A DNA stretch of 64,000 bases, taken from positions 56,181,358 to 56,245,357 of the forward strand of contig OV277856.1 in the NCBI GenBank assembly GCA_922989275.2, written 5' to 3'. Numbering within the stretch: position 1 is the first letter of the stretch; each line of letters begins with the position of its first letter. The notes below the pieces were generated by a model that was not told where the DNA came from, did no database searches, and saw nothing but the letters and a program-made list of their open reading frames with translations. The translations under genes and the position numbers were made by a program. The stretch is from Gari tellinella (Eukaryota > Mollusca > Bivalvia > Cardiida > Psammobiidae). This document shows positions 34,256 to 46,182 of the stretch, one piece after another.

Positions 34256-35090
34256 AACAAGAGCTGTCGGAAAACAGCAAGGCTCGCCTAATTAAACCTT
34301 TCTTAACTAGGTAACTATCAATAGAAAAGGGTATCAGTACATTGATATTCAAGCCACAGGGAACCTTCGGCCATTCCAAATATCAGCTTATTAATGCAAA
34401 TATGACATGTAGTATAAGTGCATTCCAACACTTACTCCATAACTAACTTTGAAATTTCAGTCAACAACAGGTGAAATTTTGACTAATTCAAACTTTTTTT
34501 TAAAAATTTAACTACGCAACATCAATGTTCAACCCACAGGGCACCTCCATTCCAAATATCAGCTTCCCAATACAAAAAAAAAATTTCATGTAGTGTTAGT
34601 GTATTACAACACTTACCCCAAAACTTTAACCATGAGATATCAGCCAAAAAACTTAAGTCCACAAAAGGTAAAAGTTTGATTAAATTTAAAAAAAAATTAA
34701 ATTTCAACTACACAATATCAATGTTCAACCCACAGGGCACCTTGTTTCCAATATCAGCTTCCTAATACAAATATTTCATGAAGTACTAGTGCATTACAAC
34801 ACTTACCCCAAAACTTTAACCATGAGAAATCAGCTGAAAAACCTAAGTCCACAAAAGGTAAAAATTTGACTAAATTTTAACTTTTTTTTAAATTGTAACT
34901 ACACAACATCAATGTTCAACCCACAGGGCACCTCCATTCCAGATATCAGCTTCCTAATGCAAATATTTCATGAAGTACTAGTGCATTACAACACTTACCC
35001 CAAAACTTTAACCATGAAAAACCAACGCCGAACCTGACGCCGACGTGATTCCATAAGCTCTCCATTCTCCGAATAGGCGAGCTAAAAAGC
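34256..35090 (+). repeat. Tandem array, units of 180-196 bp, between inverted ends
   Basis: ATCAATGTTCAACCCACAGG recurs at 34521, 34717 and 34908, with a diverged unit at 34341. The array opens CAAGAGCTGTCGGAAAACAG, AAGGCTCGCCTA and closes TAGGCGAGCT. This head-array-end plan resembles minisatellite-bearing bivalve elements I recall; class not certain. The array stops about 200 bases short of the lectin-like exon. Confidence 0.7.
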
Positions 35091-35293
35091 CAGTTAATCT
35101 TTGGAGACGAAGGAACACTTAATGCAGGACAAAAGTAATGCAGAAGGAACTTTCTGCATTATTTTTTTCTTGCATAAATTTGTAAAGCTGCCCTCTACCC
35201 TAATCAAGGCTGCAAATATATCCTATTTGAGAAATTGCCTAATACCAGTTTGACTGTACATGTACTATCAATCAAATCACCTATCATACTTAC

Positions 35294-35680
35294 CACTAAC
35301 ACAGAAAAAATCAGCCATCACATAATTGGAGCGTTCCCTAAACTTGCATGACTTTGTCATATCCGTGGACTTTGCGAAAAGCCAGCCACACTGAGTAGCC
35401 TGGGAGCATGTTTCATACACATTAAACAAGTTCATGGCATCATAGGGCACCAAGCAGTCTCCCTCCTCATGTGTACAGCACTTGGCCTTGGACACACAGG
35501 CCTGGGTACTAGCGCAGTAATGGGTGTATGGTTTGGCCCCATAGTTCATACCCAGCATGGCGATCTTCTCACCCACTGAACACTCAATGGAGTACATGTT
35601 GGACCGACAAGACTCCGGGCTCACACAGGCATACCGATGTTTCACTTCCAAGCCTGGAAAAGCTGTCTCCTGCCCATTGC
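35294..35680 (-). CDS. Exon 2 of secreted lectin-like gene (Cys-rich SUEL-lectin-like domain)
   Basis: A 387-base open exon with a polypyrimidine tract and CAG acceptor at 35681 and a GTAAGT donor at 35293, phase 1 at both ends as in modular extracellular genes. It encodes about 129 residues with 13 or so cysteines. The order MYSIECSVGEKI, then MNYGAK, then C..C..CC..GDC, then a late KSCKFRERSNYVMADFFC follows the SUEL/rhamnose-binding lectin plan (Cys-Gly start, AxYGR-like turn, final Y.C strand), although the canonical motifs are diverged. Sugar binding is family knowledge, not proven here. Joined to exon 1 the mature protein would begin near GNGQETAF. No in-frame stop occurs. Confidence 0.62.
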
Positions 35681-35786
35681 CTGCAAGGAGAACAAAACCA
35701 TGCATGCATGTTAGTCACATTACTATTGTAAGGCATGAAAGAGTACAACTACAAAGGAAAAAGCTAACAAAACACATGTATACATG

Positions 35787-35979
35787 CAGGGCTCCCGATA
35801 AGGGGAGTATTTCAAAAATTAAAATCTTTGTTTCTGCATTAAACCCTATGGTGTCACTACTCATTAGAATCGTCTCTTCGAGACGATTCTAATGAGTAGT
35901 AACAACCATAGGATTTGTGCTGAAATGAGTGAGAAAACGTTTAATTTGTTCAGTTTACTCCCTCTTATCTGGATCCCTG
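35787..35979 (+). mobile_element. Family C hAT-like element
   Basis: CAGGGCTCCCGATAAGGGGA to CTCTTATCTGGATCCCTG, hairpin perfect at 35859-35897. It lies 107 bases upstream of the lectin-like exon's acceptor in intron 1. Confidence 0.85.
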
Positions 35980-36319
35980 TATGATGGTATTTTCTGGTTT
36001 AGTGCTAGAGGGTCCCGGTTTTTATTGTAAGTCATGCACATATTTATATTTTATACCGCTAGCTATGAACATTGTATATGTTTAATGTCAATAAAGTTAT
36101 AATTGAATTGGTATCATATATGTAAGAGAGCAAAGTTTATCCTGAAGTAAAGTATACCAGGTAAAATTGTCAGAGCATGTTATGATGTACAGTATTAATA
36201 TTATTGCATAGGTTGTTCATTCATTAAGTCACCCCTTCAATGAGGAAGTATGCATGTCTAAGACAGCTGACTTTATAATGCTGGACAAATAGAGTTGCAT
36301 ACATCATTTCAATGATGAC

Positions 36320-36533
36320 TTAACCCTTAACCCGCCAAATAAATTGTCGTCTGCTATATTTCTCGTCTGCTTCAAGTTTCAAAGTGCTTCAAAGTTGCTC
36401 AAAATTGCTGAAAATGTTGTCCGAGTGTCAAACAGCTTGGATCCGGATGAGACGCCGAGTTACTCGGCGTCTCATCCGGATCCAAGCTGTTTGCATATGG
36501 AGCTATAGTCGTGACTGGCAGGCTAAGGGTTAA
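36320..36533 (+). mobile_element. Family D TTAA element
   Basis: TTAACCCTTAACCCGCCAAA to GCAGGCTAAGGGTTAA. The hairpin CAAACAGCTTGGATCCGGAT with apex GCCGAGTTACTCGGC is perfect over about 30 bp, so this is a young copy. Confidence 0.84.
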
Positions 36534-36929
36534 TATTGGCTTATGGCTTATGGCTTGACAGAACAGTTCCACCTCTCTTGAGCAACACTAAAATATGTCT
36601 CACTGCCAGTGTTTAAGACAGGTTGCAGCTTAAGGAAGGATGGAGCTTTCTGCATTTCTTTTGTCCTTCATCAAGCAGTCATCTCCCTTAAAATCTGCTA
36701 TCATCATTCCATAACCAATTATTAGCTTCACACTGACTGAAAGTAAAGCAGAATGCACCTTAACCCTTTCCTCCCTGAAACCTCAAATGGACTAGTTAGT
36801 CTAGTCCATTTTTTACTTTTTAGGATTGATTTTTACAATATATGTCAAAAGGACAAACAGTGTAGACCCTGATCAGAGGGCTCCTTAAGGAGCCCTCTGA
36901 TGTCTACACAGTTTTCATATTATAAAAGT

Positions 36930-39405
36930 CACGCCCTGTAATCTCTGGCTCCCTCACATTTTCGCGATGTATTGAAAAAAGAGCCAAAGAAACTTCCGAG
37001 AAGCATCCAAAGACAGGATATGGCTACGAAAGGTAAGATAAACAATGCATCGTGTACATATTTCTTGCTCTATAAAAGTCATCAAGTGTTTTTCCAAAAA
37101 TCGGGCTTCGTCATTCTACATAGAAATGTACATATCTTAAGTCCGTGTTGATTTATTTACAAAACAATTCTGTTTGTAACCGTAAAATCGAACCAAAGTT
37201 TGGACAAAACCAGATCAAAACCGAAAGTAGTCAAAAAACACGTCTGTTTAATCTGTTATGCCAGATTCCTTTACTTTTAGCGTGGAGCATTATTCACTGA
37301 AATATTCTTGTTCGATTTTGTATCATATTATGTTACCAATTATTATATTCCTTTCATACTCGCCAATTTATCGATTGAGATGGAGCCAGTGTTAAAGAGA
37401 GGGAGTCAATGTGCAGATGAGGAGCCACTAAACGCATTTCATGCAGTATGACAAAATGTGTGAATTATTGTCTTCTTCAAATAAAGCGTTGTGTCAAAAT
37501 ATTTTGAACACAGAAACCTATCGGTGAAGTTACCAATTCAATAAATAAGATTTGGTGACTTGATTTGTTGCTGAACAAAAGAAAATATATTGCCCAAAGG
37601 CTCAAGCTTGTAAATTTGTAAAATACGGAAATGAAATAGAATAAATAAAAATAAAAAACTATTGCAAAATTCTTCACAGGTTGGATATTTAGTTAAAATC
37701 GACATTTTGTTGATTTTTTTCATTTAAAAAATTATTAAATATCTTGTAGTGAAATAAAGTACTTTGTTGCAAATTATGTAAAGTCCGAATACTTATATTT
37801 CAAAATGGGGATATTTAAAAGAAAACGCGAGACTCTCTTAACATAGAAAATATTTCAAGTCACGAGGAAAGGTGAAAGGAAGAGGACTGACATTGTTAAG
37901 CACACTAATCTACATTCGAAAAAGAACCATCCACTGCAGAAATATAACCCTCTTAAGATCACCATTCATTTGCAGACCAAAACTGTCCCCTGTAAATCGC
38001 ACCTACACAATCAGTTCCCCATTAAAGAGACTAGCCAAACTTATTTAGATTTTTCCAAACCCCTTAAGGATGAATCTACCATTTTGCATTCATATGTTCG
38101 AAATGCTATCCCAGTTTCGTCTGAGAGAGAAATGACTTTTGGTGAGTTGTTCGAACTTTCGTGGAACCACGTGATGAAGCATGTAACACATTCCTTGCTG
38201 CATTGAAAGTTTTCAAAGAACACAATATGTATACCGACATCAAAACTTTCATGGAGATTCTGCAACTGCAAAAAAAATAAAGAAATAACCCTGAATATTT
38301 TTTAGGAGAGAATACAACAATATCCGATGATACAAGAGCTCGCCGTGGATGACGATCCTGACTAGACACTTTCATATGACGTTGAACAGTTATTACAGCA
38401 AGCAGAGCAACAAAATCTTCCGATTATCCTCGGCATTGAAGAAGCAAATGATGTTTGCATTTTATTGATGGAGCGAAATCATATCAAATGGAAAGATATA
38501 GACATATATATTTTATAAATATGTATTTTCTTTGAAGTACTTTTTCTCACATATCTATGATATCAATTGTTATTCTGAACTAATATTGACGTTCAGCATT
38601 TGACATACGTCTATAAATTTCATCTTCCCGTTAATTAACTGATGTTTGTAATATATCCATGCGTTTCTCTCTTTGTCTTAGACTTAAACATATATATGCT
38701 GTCTTTTGTGTAATGATGCTGTTTGAGCGACTGTGTGGTTTGTATATAGTGTCCCCTCCCTGTATGAATATCTTAAAATAATAATATGTTTAAACTAAAC
38801 TGAATATCTTTACTTTCAATAACGCGCTTTTATGCTTCAAAATTAAAATAAAACAAATAAATTTCCACAATCTTTCTTTGAAATGTAATTAGTTTGTGCA
38901 TACGTTGGCTCCATCTCTGCATCTTCGCTCCCCCTCTATAACAAAGGCTCCTTCTCAATCAATTATATTGATGATCAGGACATGATCTTAATGATTGATA
39001 ACGTTATATAATGCAAAATCGAACAAGTATATATCAATCAATAACGCTCCACGCTTAAAGTAATGGAATTCGGAATAAAACATCGAACAGATGTGTTTAT
39101 TGTCTACTTTCGGTTTTAATCGGGTCATTGTCCAAACTTTGGTTCGATTTAACGGTTACAAACAGAATTGTTTTTCAAATAAATCAACACGGACTTAATA
39201 TATGTACATTTCTATGTAGAATGACGAAGCCCGATTTTTGGAAAAACACTTGATGACTTTTATAGAGCAAGAAATATGTACACGATGCATTGTTTGTCTT
39301 ACCTTTCGTGACCATATCCTGTCTTTGGATGCTTCTCGGAAGTTTCTTTGGCTCTTTTTTCAATACATCGCGAAAATGTGAGGGAGCCAGAGATTACAGG
39401 GCGTG
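36930..39405 (+). mobile_element. Element I: 2.5-kb DNA transposon with long inverted ends
   Basis: The ends CACGCCCTGTAATCTCTGGC match in inverted orientation without mismatch for the first 55 or so bases. They remain alignable for roughly 0.5 kb (36930 to about 37440, and about 38893 to 39405). AAAGT flanks both sides, a probable 5-bp duplication. The interior has a broken plus-strand frame (about 37850-38206, then shifted) that I cannot assign to a transposase family, so I treat it as decayed or non-autonomous. Confidence 0.85.
37850..38206 (+). pseudogene. Unrecognised broken frame inside element I
   Basis: Lys/His/Ser-rich translation with stretches such as IHLQTKTVPCKSHLHNQF and MTFGELFELSWNHVMKHV, ending at TGA (38204-38206). 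Further codon-like sequence follows out of frame (LAVDDDPD, DVEQLLQQAEQQNLPIILGI). No known motif is visible. Could be a remnant of the element's own protein. Confidence 0.35.
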
Positions 39406-39982
39406 AAAGTACTCCTTACACGTTCGCTGTTTACAAATGACGCATATATGCATGACTAGGGTTCAAAGAGTTAAGGTGCATTCTGCTTTACTTTCAACCT
39501 GCTTTAAATGGTCACATGTCTTCAAAACTAGAAACAGGCTATGGAGTAAGGTTTTATGGTTGGTCACTCAAGTGTGATAGTAGTTTTATACATGAAGAGA
39601 ATGAAAGTAATCTCATACATAAAGATTTATGCTCAATGCCTTGAATCTCATTATATGAAATACACACATATTGTTCGCAGAAACTCAAACAGTAATTATA
39701 TATAAATTCACTAGTAGCGGCAGTAGGTGGGAATATTTAAGCATGTTCTATAAGTGTCCTAAAAGTTGCAAACAATTCAGACGCAAATAGAAAGCATCTG
39801 GAGGAGCCTTTTGAAAGTTTTGATCAGTGTGACTGTCTACACTGTGTTTTACCTTTAAAATATAGTATGGAAACAGAAATAATCCAATAGCCTCTAACTG
39901 GCAAAATCACCTATATTAAACTAATATATGGCGTAATGTTAGATTTATCTAAAAAAAATAATATCTATTACAGATCTGCTTT

Positions 39983-40234
39983 TTAACGCTTTGAACCCTA
40001 GTCCCGCATATAGGCGTCCTTTTGAAACAATATACATGTGAATAGTACACTAGTCCTATGCAAACAGTGAAGACCCAGATCAGAGGGCTCCGATAGGAGC
40101 CCTCTGATCAGGGTCTTCACTGTTTGTCATAATACCAAACATTGACAAAAACAACCCTTAAAAGTCAGAAATGGACTAGACTAAAATAACAACTGGAACT
40201 GTCCCAATTAAAGTTTCAGGGAGGAAAGAGTTAA
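39983..40234 (-). mobile_element. Family B TTAA element
   Basis: TTAACGCTTTGAACCCTAGT to CAGGGAGGAAAGAGTTAA, hairpin 40058-40126. Confidence 0.86.
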
Positions 40235-40247
40235 GACAAGTGACTGC

Positions 40248-40538
40248 TTAACCCATTACTCCATATAATTTATGTGCATTTTTACGCCTTTAATTCATTC
40301 TTCCAATGAAGAAAACAGTTCCACTTTACAATCATGAATATGCAACATAAGAACTGTTTCCTTTATCCTATAGCTATCAGTTGGTACCTTAAAGCAGGCT
40401 GTTCGTAACGTTAAGCAGAATGTGCCTTAAGATGCATGCAGATGATGATCAGACGCTTTACTAAATTCAACCTACATTGTAAATTTAAGTGGTCATCTGT
40501 CCTTAAAACTAGAAACAGGCTATGGAGTAAAGGGTTAA
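40248..40538 (-). mobile_element. Family A TTAA element, hairpin disrupted
   Basis: TTAACCCATTACTCCATATA to ATGGAGTAAAGGGTTAA. The hairpin arm GCAGGCTG is broken by TTCGTAACGTTAAG and the right arm is scrambled. Confidence 0.75.
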
Positions 40539-40700
40539 AGCATGAAGAAAGTAAAACAGAAACTATTAATTACACATAAATTTAAACTTACAATACTGAT
40601 TAATTCCCCTCAAAATGATGTTAGTCTTAGTCCTGAGAGTCATGCTGTGTCTGATCAGGATCTAACAGATTTGTCACTCACTAATTTATTACTAAATTCT

Positions 40701-41882
40701 AGGGATGGGACCGAATTTCCGAATATTCGCATAAGGGCCGAATATTCGAATCCCATTTTAGTATTCGAATAGTGGTCTCTGAAATTTTATTTTTATTAAA
40801 AACATAATATATATGGATTATTTAATTTATTTTCAGAGACTGTTTCATTTTCTCCAACCAGGCTAATAAGTGTTCGCCATTAATCCTCGTGTGTAAGGTG
40901 ATTATCACCCCCCCCCCCCCCCCCCCCCCCCCCCCGGCTAGTCAGTGTTTTGATAGCGCCTGTCAAGTTGTACACAGTTTGCAAACATTACCCGCTGTGT
41001 TATGTAATCGAAGGGCGCTTCCCTTAATTGACATGTTGGGGAACCCTAGTTGCCAAACAAAAGAGGGGTGTTTAGCACAGGACATTTAAGAGCATCCAAT
41101 CAAAGCAAGACGAATAATTGTTAATTTTTAATACCGCCAATCATAGCAGCTCAAATGACGCTTTTCGTAAACAACCAATATCTCGCAAACACTACTAAAA
41201 AATATCAAACATTCTAGTTAAGACGTCATGAAAGCTTCATATTGACCACACACAAGACGTAGATCTATAACGATCAAATTCTTACTGAAAACGCAACTCT
41301 GTCACCGGCTACTGCTTCGCCTGTGTCGTTCTGTCGACAAGAAATCAGCAACCTGTTTTGTTTATTACGTCCATTTCTGCCTGTTACATCCGCATGCAGA
41401 AACTTGATAGTGTGTGTTCAGATTAATGTTAAAAGCAGATAAAACATAATTTTCAAAGCCGACAAAATATTTACGCAAAATAAGTTAACTGATTCTACAT
41501 GACGGAAGACTTAATTCGAAACTAATTTAAATGCAGATATAGATGTTGCGTTAAACACGAGTTACATCCCTTACATACGGAGACCGCCATATCTACAAAG
41601 ATTAACGGTAGTAAATGGTTGCAAAAGTTGATAAGTTAACCAAATCATACGATTGTCACAGAATACACATTCTGCTCAGGGTTTGGTCCATTTAAGATAG
41701 ATATTTCTACGAAGCAAACATTGAATAATTGCATTCATTTGATGTTGAAATTATACTCGGATCGGATACCCCCCCCCCCTCCCCCCATCGGACAAAGCGT
41801 TTATTCCAGGCGAAATATTCGAATTATTCGAATACTTTAAGCGAATATTCGAATAGCAATTTGGGTCCGAATTCCCATCCCT
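40701..41882. mobile_element. Element M: 1.2-kb DNA element with GAATATTCG ends
   Basis: Inverted ends AGGGATGGGACCGAATTTCC and GGTCCGAATTCCCATCCCT, each followed by repeated CGAATATTCGAAT motifs. No frame longer than 66 codons, so non-autonomous. Superfamily unclear; flanking duplication not evident. C tracts at 40908-40935 and 41769-41786 lie inside. Confidence 0.72.
40908..40935 (+). repeat. Homopolymer C tract (28 nt)
   Basis: Twenty-eight C in a row within element M. Confidence 0.95.
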
Positions 41883-41958
41883 ACAGTAAAGTAAATTAAA
41901 TTCAACTCATCTAAAATTCGAATTTGACACAGCAAAGCAGAGCACAATTGTTTAATCT

Positions 41959-42196
41959 TTAACCCTTTCCCACATAGCATGTCTCTAGTATTGAATATAG
42001 GTCATTAGGTGTCCACTTAAAGCAGGTTGAAGGCGCATTCTGCTTTACTTTCAGCCTGCTTTAAGCTATCATCTGCTAGAATATAGAAAATATTTCTTAT
42101 AATACATATTTATGACTGTATAAATTGGAACTATTTTCTTTAGTGAAGGAATAAACCTAATGCGCTAAAAGGCGCTTCTATGGGGGAAAGGGTTAA
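41959..42196 (+). mobile_element. Family A element with left hairpin arm deleted
   Basis: TTAACCCTTTCCCACATAGC, then CACTTAAAGCAGGTTGA jumps straight to AGGCGCATTCTGC; tail to GGGGAAAGGGTTAA. Confidence 0.8.
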
Positions 42197-42420
42197 AGCA
42201 GATACATGTACAATCATAGGCGCCGTGAAGGGGTTAAAGGGATAGGTGAAAAAAATCCTTCAAGGCAATCAATATGCAGTAGATAGCTGATCACAAGTCA
42301 TTTTCTAAATTGATGGCTTGATACTCCTGAATGTGACAGATATTGGCAGGTTGGCTGTTGTTTAGAAGAGACTGCCAACAAATGATTGACTTTATATGTG
42401 TGCTGTGTCAGGGATACTAT

Positions 42421-42638
42421 ACAGCTAAACCTCTCAATTAGGACTGGTCACTATATAAAAACGAAGGCTAATTTATTGTATAATAAAAGACAGATGACAG
42501 CTTAAAGCAAGATGACAGTAAAACAGAAAGCTCCTGAAGGAGCTTTCTGTTTTACTGTCACCTTACTTTAAGCAGTCACCTGTCATAAAAACCTTATGAT
42601 AAACCCAATGCAGTGGTCGTAATAGAGAGATTTTACTA
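42421..42638 (+). mobile_element. Family F TA element, complete
   Basis: ACAGCTAAACCTCTCAATTA to GTAATAGAGAGATTTTACT with TA outside. Hairpin GCTTAAAGCAAGATGACAGT, AAAACAGAAAGCTCC, apex TGAA. This is the reference for the interrupted copies at 10197 and 47650. Confidence 0.84.
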
Positions 42639-42712
42639 TACATACTGTCTCTGGCTGTGTCAGGGGGAAAAATAGCATTCAGACATTACAGTCCAGCCTC
42701 TGTATCAACCCA

Positions 42713-43337
42713 TTACAACATAGCCTGTTTCTAGTAAATTACTAGTATTGAAGACCAGTGACAACTTAACCCTTTGAACCCTAGTCCTGCATATAGGCGT
42801 CATTTCAAACAGTGTACATGTGAATAATACACTTGTCCTGTGCAAACAGTGAAGGCCCAGATCAGAGGGCTCCGAACAGGAGCCCTCTGATCAGGGTCTT
42901 CACTGTTTGTCAGTACTGCCAAATTTGACAAAAACAACTCTTAAAAGCCAGAAATGGACTAGACAAAAATCGAAACTGGAATTGTCCATTTAAAGTTTCA
43001 GGGAGGATAGAGTTAAAGCAGGTAGGAAGTAAAGAAGAATGTGCCTTGACCCACTACCCCATATTCTGTCTCTAGTTTTGAAGACAGACCCTGTGACAAC
43101 TTAAAGCTGACCTGTAGGCAGTAGGCAGTTAACTAGATTGCGCCTTATGGCACATTCTGCTTTACTTTCAAAATTCAACCTGCTTTAACCTACCATCTTC
43201 AAGCATGATATATAGAATATATTTTGTATGGCGTATATTCATAACTACAGTGTAAATGTATATACATTAAAAACGTTTTCTTCAGTGGATGAATAAATTT
43301 AAAGGAGTAAAAAGGTATATTTATGGGGTAATGGCCT
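42713..43337 (+). mobile_element. Family A copies hosting a B element
   Basis: A left end CAACCCATTACAACATAGCC, host site GACAAC-TTAA-AGCAGG split by B, then a second rearranged A (43049-43337) ending TATGGGGTAATGGCCTAA. Confidence 0.72.
42766..43016 (-). mobile_element. Family B TTAA element nested in A
   Basis: TTAACCCTTTGAACCCTAGT to CAGGGAGGATAGAGTTAA, hairpin 42840-42910. Confidence 0.86.
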
Positions 43338-43422
43338 AAAAGGTTAAGTGTCTACCAAAGGAAGATGCATGGTGATCTGTAAAGACGGGTGGCAACTTCG
43401 ACATCAATGTTTTAGCGACGGT

Positions 43423-43680
43423 TTAACTCTTTCGGAATTCCTCCCTGAAACTTTAAATGGACAATGCCAGTTTCCATTTAAGTCTAGTCCATTTCTGACT
43501 TTTAAGGGTTGTTTTTGTCAATGTTTGACATTATGACAAACAGTGAAGACCCTGATCAGAGGGCTCCTTTCGGAGCCCTCTGATCTGGGTCTTCACTGTT
43601 TGCATAGGACAAGTGTACTATTCACTAGTACATCTTTTAAAAAGGACGTCAATATGCGGGACTAGGGCTTAAAGGGTTAA
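43423..43680 (+). mobile_element. Family B TTAA element
   Basis: TTAACTCTTTCGGAATTCCT to GGGCTTAAAGGGTTAA, hairpin 43533-43603 with apex CTCCTTTCGGAG. Confidence 0.86.
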
Positions 43681-43964
43681 CACTGGGTTCACTGTACTAC
43701 CAGAGCTGTCCTACAATGTTGGTTTAGTAAATGTTTTTGTTAATAAATTCCATCCCTTTACACCAACTAAATGTACAAATTTACCCCGGAAAAACACTCT
43801 TCAATGATCTTCTTGAGGACCTATCAAATGATATTAAGTTTTAAACAAAAGGCAAAAACAGGACAGGCAGCAGCTGATCATGGTCTGCATGTTGTTCACA
43901 GATGTTTTTCACAATTTCCAAGTAAGATTAAAATATGCGGTCACCACTGGTGTAAGTTGTATCC

Positions 43965-44216
43965 TTAACCCTTTAACTGATAGCCTAATTATAATATTGA
44001 AGATAGGTGACTACTTAAAGCAGGTTGAAAGTAAAGCAGAATGCGCCCTAAGGCGCATTCTGCTTTACTTTCAGCCTGCTTTAAGCTATCATGTTCTAGA
44101 ATATAGAAACTATTCCCGGTAATATATATTCATGACTGATAAAATTGGAACTATTTTCTTCAGCGGAGGAATAAATCATATTCGCTAAAAGGCGCTTCTA
44201 TTGGGGAAAGGGTTAA
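43965..44216 (+). mobile_element. Family A TTAA element
   Basis: TTAACCCTTTAACTGATAGC to TTGGGGAAAGGGTTAA, hairpin 44016-44083. Confidence 0.87.
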
Positions 44217-44255
44217 ACTGACATTTGAAGTACCAAACAGTACCCGAGATAAAAC

Positions 44256-44498
44256 TTAACCCTTTGCCTGCTGATAGCAACTTTACTGATTTTTGCAAAC
44301 AGTTTATAATATATCCAGATCAGACAGACGCAGCGCACAGCTTCTGATCTGGATTAAACTGTTTGACACCTATCTTTACGTTTCTTTACTTTAAAAAATA
44401 TGTAAATCTAACAAATTTTGCAGACAACAATTTTGAACCGACAATATCACCACAGAATAAGGATTAAAGAAATCCTCTTTACCCTTACTAAGCTGAAA
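44256..44498 (+). mobile_element. Family D element, right end eroded
   Basis: TTAACCCTTTGCCTGCTGAT, hairpin GCAAACAGTTTATAATATAT / GATCTGGATTAAACTGTTTG, then GCAGACAACAATTTTGAACC. Confidence 0.7.
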
Positions 44499-44499
44499 G

Positions 44500-44692
44500 C
44501 AGGGCTCCAGATAAGAGGTAGTTTTTTCAACAAATCCCACATTTTCTCACTATTTTTTGCACCAAATCCTATGGTGTTACTACTCATTAGAATCGTCTCA
44601 AAGAGACGATTCTAATGAGTAGTGACACCATAGGGTTTAATTCAGAAATAAAGATTTTAGTTTTTGAAAAACTACGCTTATCTGGTGCTCTG
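44500..44692 (-). mobile_element. Family C hAT-like element
   Basis: CAGGGCTCCAGATAAGAGGT to CTTATCTGGTGCTCTG, hairpin 44579-44620; TGAAAG flanks both sides as a partial target duplication. Confidence 0.84.
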
Positions 44693-44988
44693 TGAAAGTG
44701 TTCAAGGTTTTAGTATAATGCATGTACATCATTTGCAAACTGGGAATACCCAGATCAGAGGGTTCCTAAAGAAAACTTTTGATCTGGGTCTGCACGGCTT
44801 GCTATAATTTTCTGCTTTACCTTCATCCTGTTTTTAACTTTTTACCTGTTCCATTAATTTAAAGCAGATATCTTCTGTTTTTATAAAACTTTAAATTACT
44901 ACATTGTACTTGAGTAAAGTCTTAAGACTTCCTAAGGCACTTGTATAAAGAAATACATTGTGCATCTGAGAAGAAAAGGGTTACCCGG

Positions 44989-45225
44989 TAACTCTGCGCA
45001 TGCTAGCGCCAGATATATCTACAATAGTGATTGCCTTTTCAACCAGTTTAGGATCCTGATTAGACGCCACATATTGTGTGGTCTCATCAGGATCCAAACA
45101 GCGGCTGAGCGCACTGCGGGCACTCTGATTCTGTATTGAAAGAAAGTTTGAAAATTCTATTTTTTTAACAGTAGCAGACAACAATCGTTGTAAACCAAAA
45201 TAATATCCAGCATGCAAAGGGTTAA
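44989..45225 (-). mobile_element. Family D TTAA element
   Basis: GTAACTCTGCGCATGCTAGC to CAGCATGCAAAGGGTTAA. The hairpin GGATCCTGATTAGACGCCAC is followed by an insertion CAGCGGCTGAGCGCACTGCG within the right arm. A B remnant lies at 44735-44815. Confidence 0.75.
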
Positions 45226-45260
45226 GTGAGTTTGAGTGTTGTTGTTGTTTCTAAGAAAGA

Positions 45261-45514
45261 TTAACTCTTTGAACCCTAGTCCCGCATATAGGCGTTCTTT
45301 TCAAACAGTGTACATATGAAAAGTGCACTTGTCCTATGCAAACAGTAAAAACCCAGATCAGAGGGCTCCTTATGGAGCCCTCTGATCTGGGTCTTCACTG
45401 TTTGTCATTATAATGCAAAACATTGACAAAAACAACCCTAAAAAGTCAGAAATGGACTAGACTTAAATAGAAACTGGAATTGTCCATTTAAAGTTTTAGG
45501 GAGGAAAGAGTTAA
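45261..45514 (-). mobile_element. Family B TTAA element
   Basis: TTAACTCTTTGAACCCTAGT to TTAGGGAGGAAAGAGTTAA, hairpin 45341-45405. Confidence 0.87.
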
Positions 45515-46182
45515 CTCGTGATAAAATCCTAGCAAGGGGAGCACTCTCTTGTCTGCTATTATTTCATGCCTTAGCTAACTTTATAGACCTACAAAGTGTA
45601 TCATTGATACAGTATCAAACCCTAGAAATAACACTACACTGACTCAATGGGCTTTTTCCAACATTATTTTAAAGTATGTCAAACTAGCATTCCCTAGTTA
45701 CACGTAGAAGGGCTGTCATTTCTCCCGATTTGTCCAGATTTTTTCTTAATTTCTCCCGACCTACAGATTTTTTTCTTCGGAATTCTTGTCTTACTTTTAA
45801 AATTTATTATTTTATGTGTATTTTACTTTGGAAAAATTAAGTGTCAAATAGTTTTGATCCAGATCAGACGCTTTGTTGACACAGGGCCCCAAAATCTGAT
45901 CTGAACAGTTTGCATGAATAATGTCTGGGTTAGGAAGCTCCTTCTTTTATCTGGGTCTACACTGTTTACAAAGGATGTATACTCAGTACAACAGAGTTGT
46001 GGCTATTAAAAGCAACAGGAAAGTAAAGCAGACTTTAAAACTTCCTATTGAGTTGATTTGTTCAGCTTGCTTTGAAAATTAAAGTGCCACCTTTCTTAAA
46101 CCCTTAAATGACTGTAAGTGGAAAGTGGAACCTGATTGATAGAAACTGAAACATCCTTTACAAAGAGCATTCCCGGATCTAG

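Larger units (their letters stand above)
36760..39474 (+). mobile_element. Family B TTAA element split by element I
   Basis: Left part TTAACCCTTTCCTCCCTGAA with its hairpin at 36855-36912; right part from ACTCCTTACACGTTCGCTG to GGTTCAAAGAGTTAA. Confidence 0.85.
36735..39545. mobile_element. Family A host split at its hairpin apex by B (which holds I)
   Basis: Left piece ACTGAAAGTAAAGCAGAATG, CACC, TTAA; right piece TTAA, GGTGCATTCTGCTTTACTTT, then GAAACAGGCTATGGAG. The two halves restore an A hairpin with TTAA at its apex. Confidence 0.82.

Noticed and set aside
35557..35892. 111-codon plus-strand frame over the lectin-like exon
   Set aside because: Antisense shadow of the Cys-rich exon continuing into a C element; no splice or start signals.
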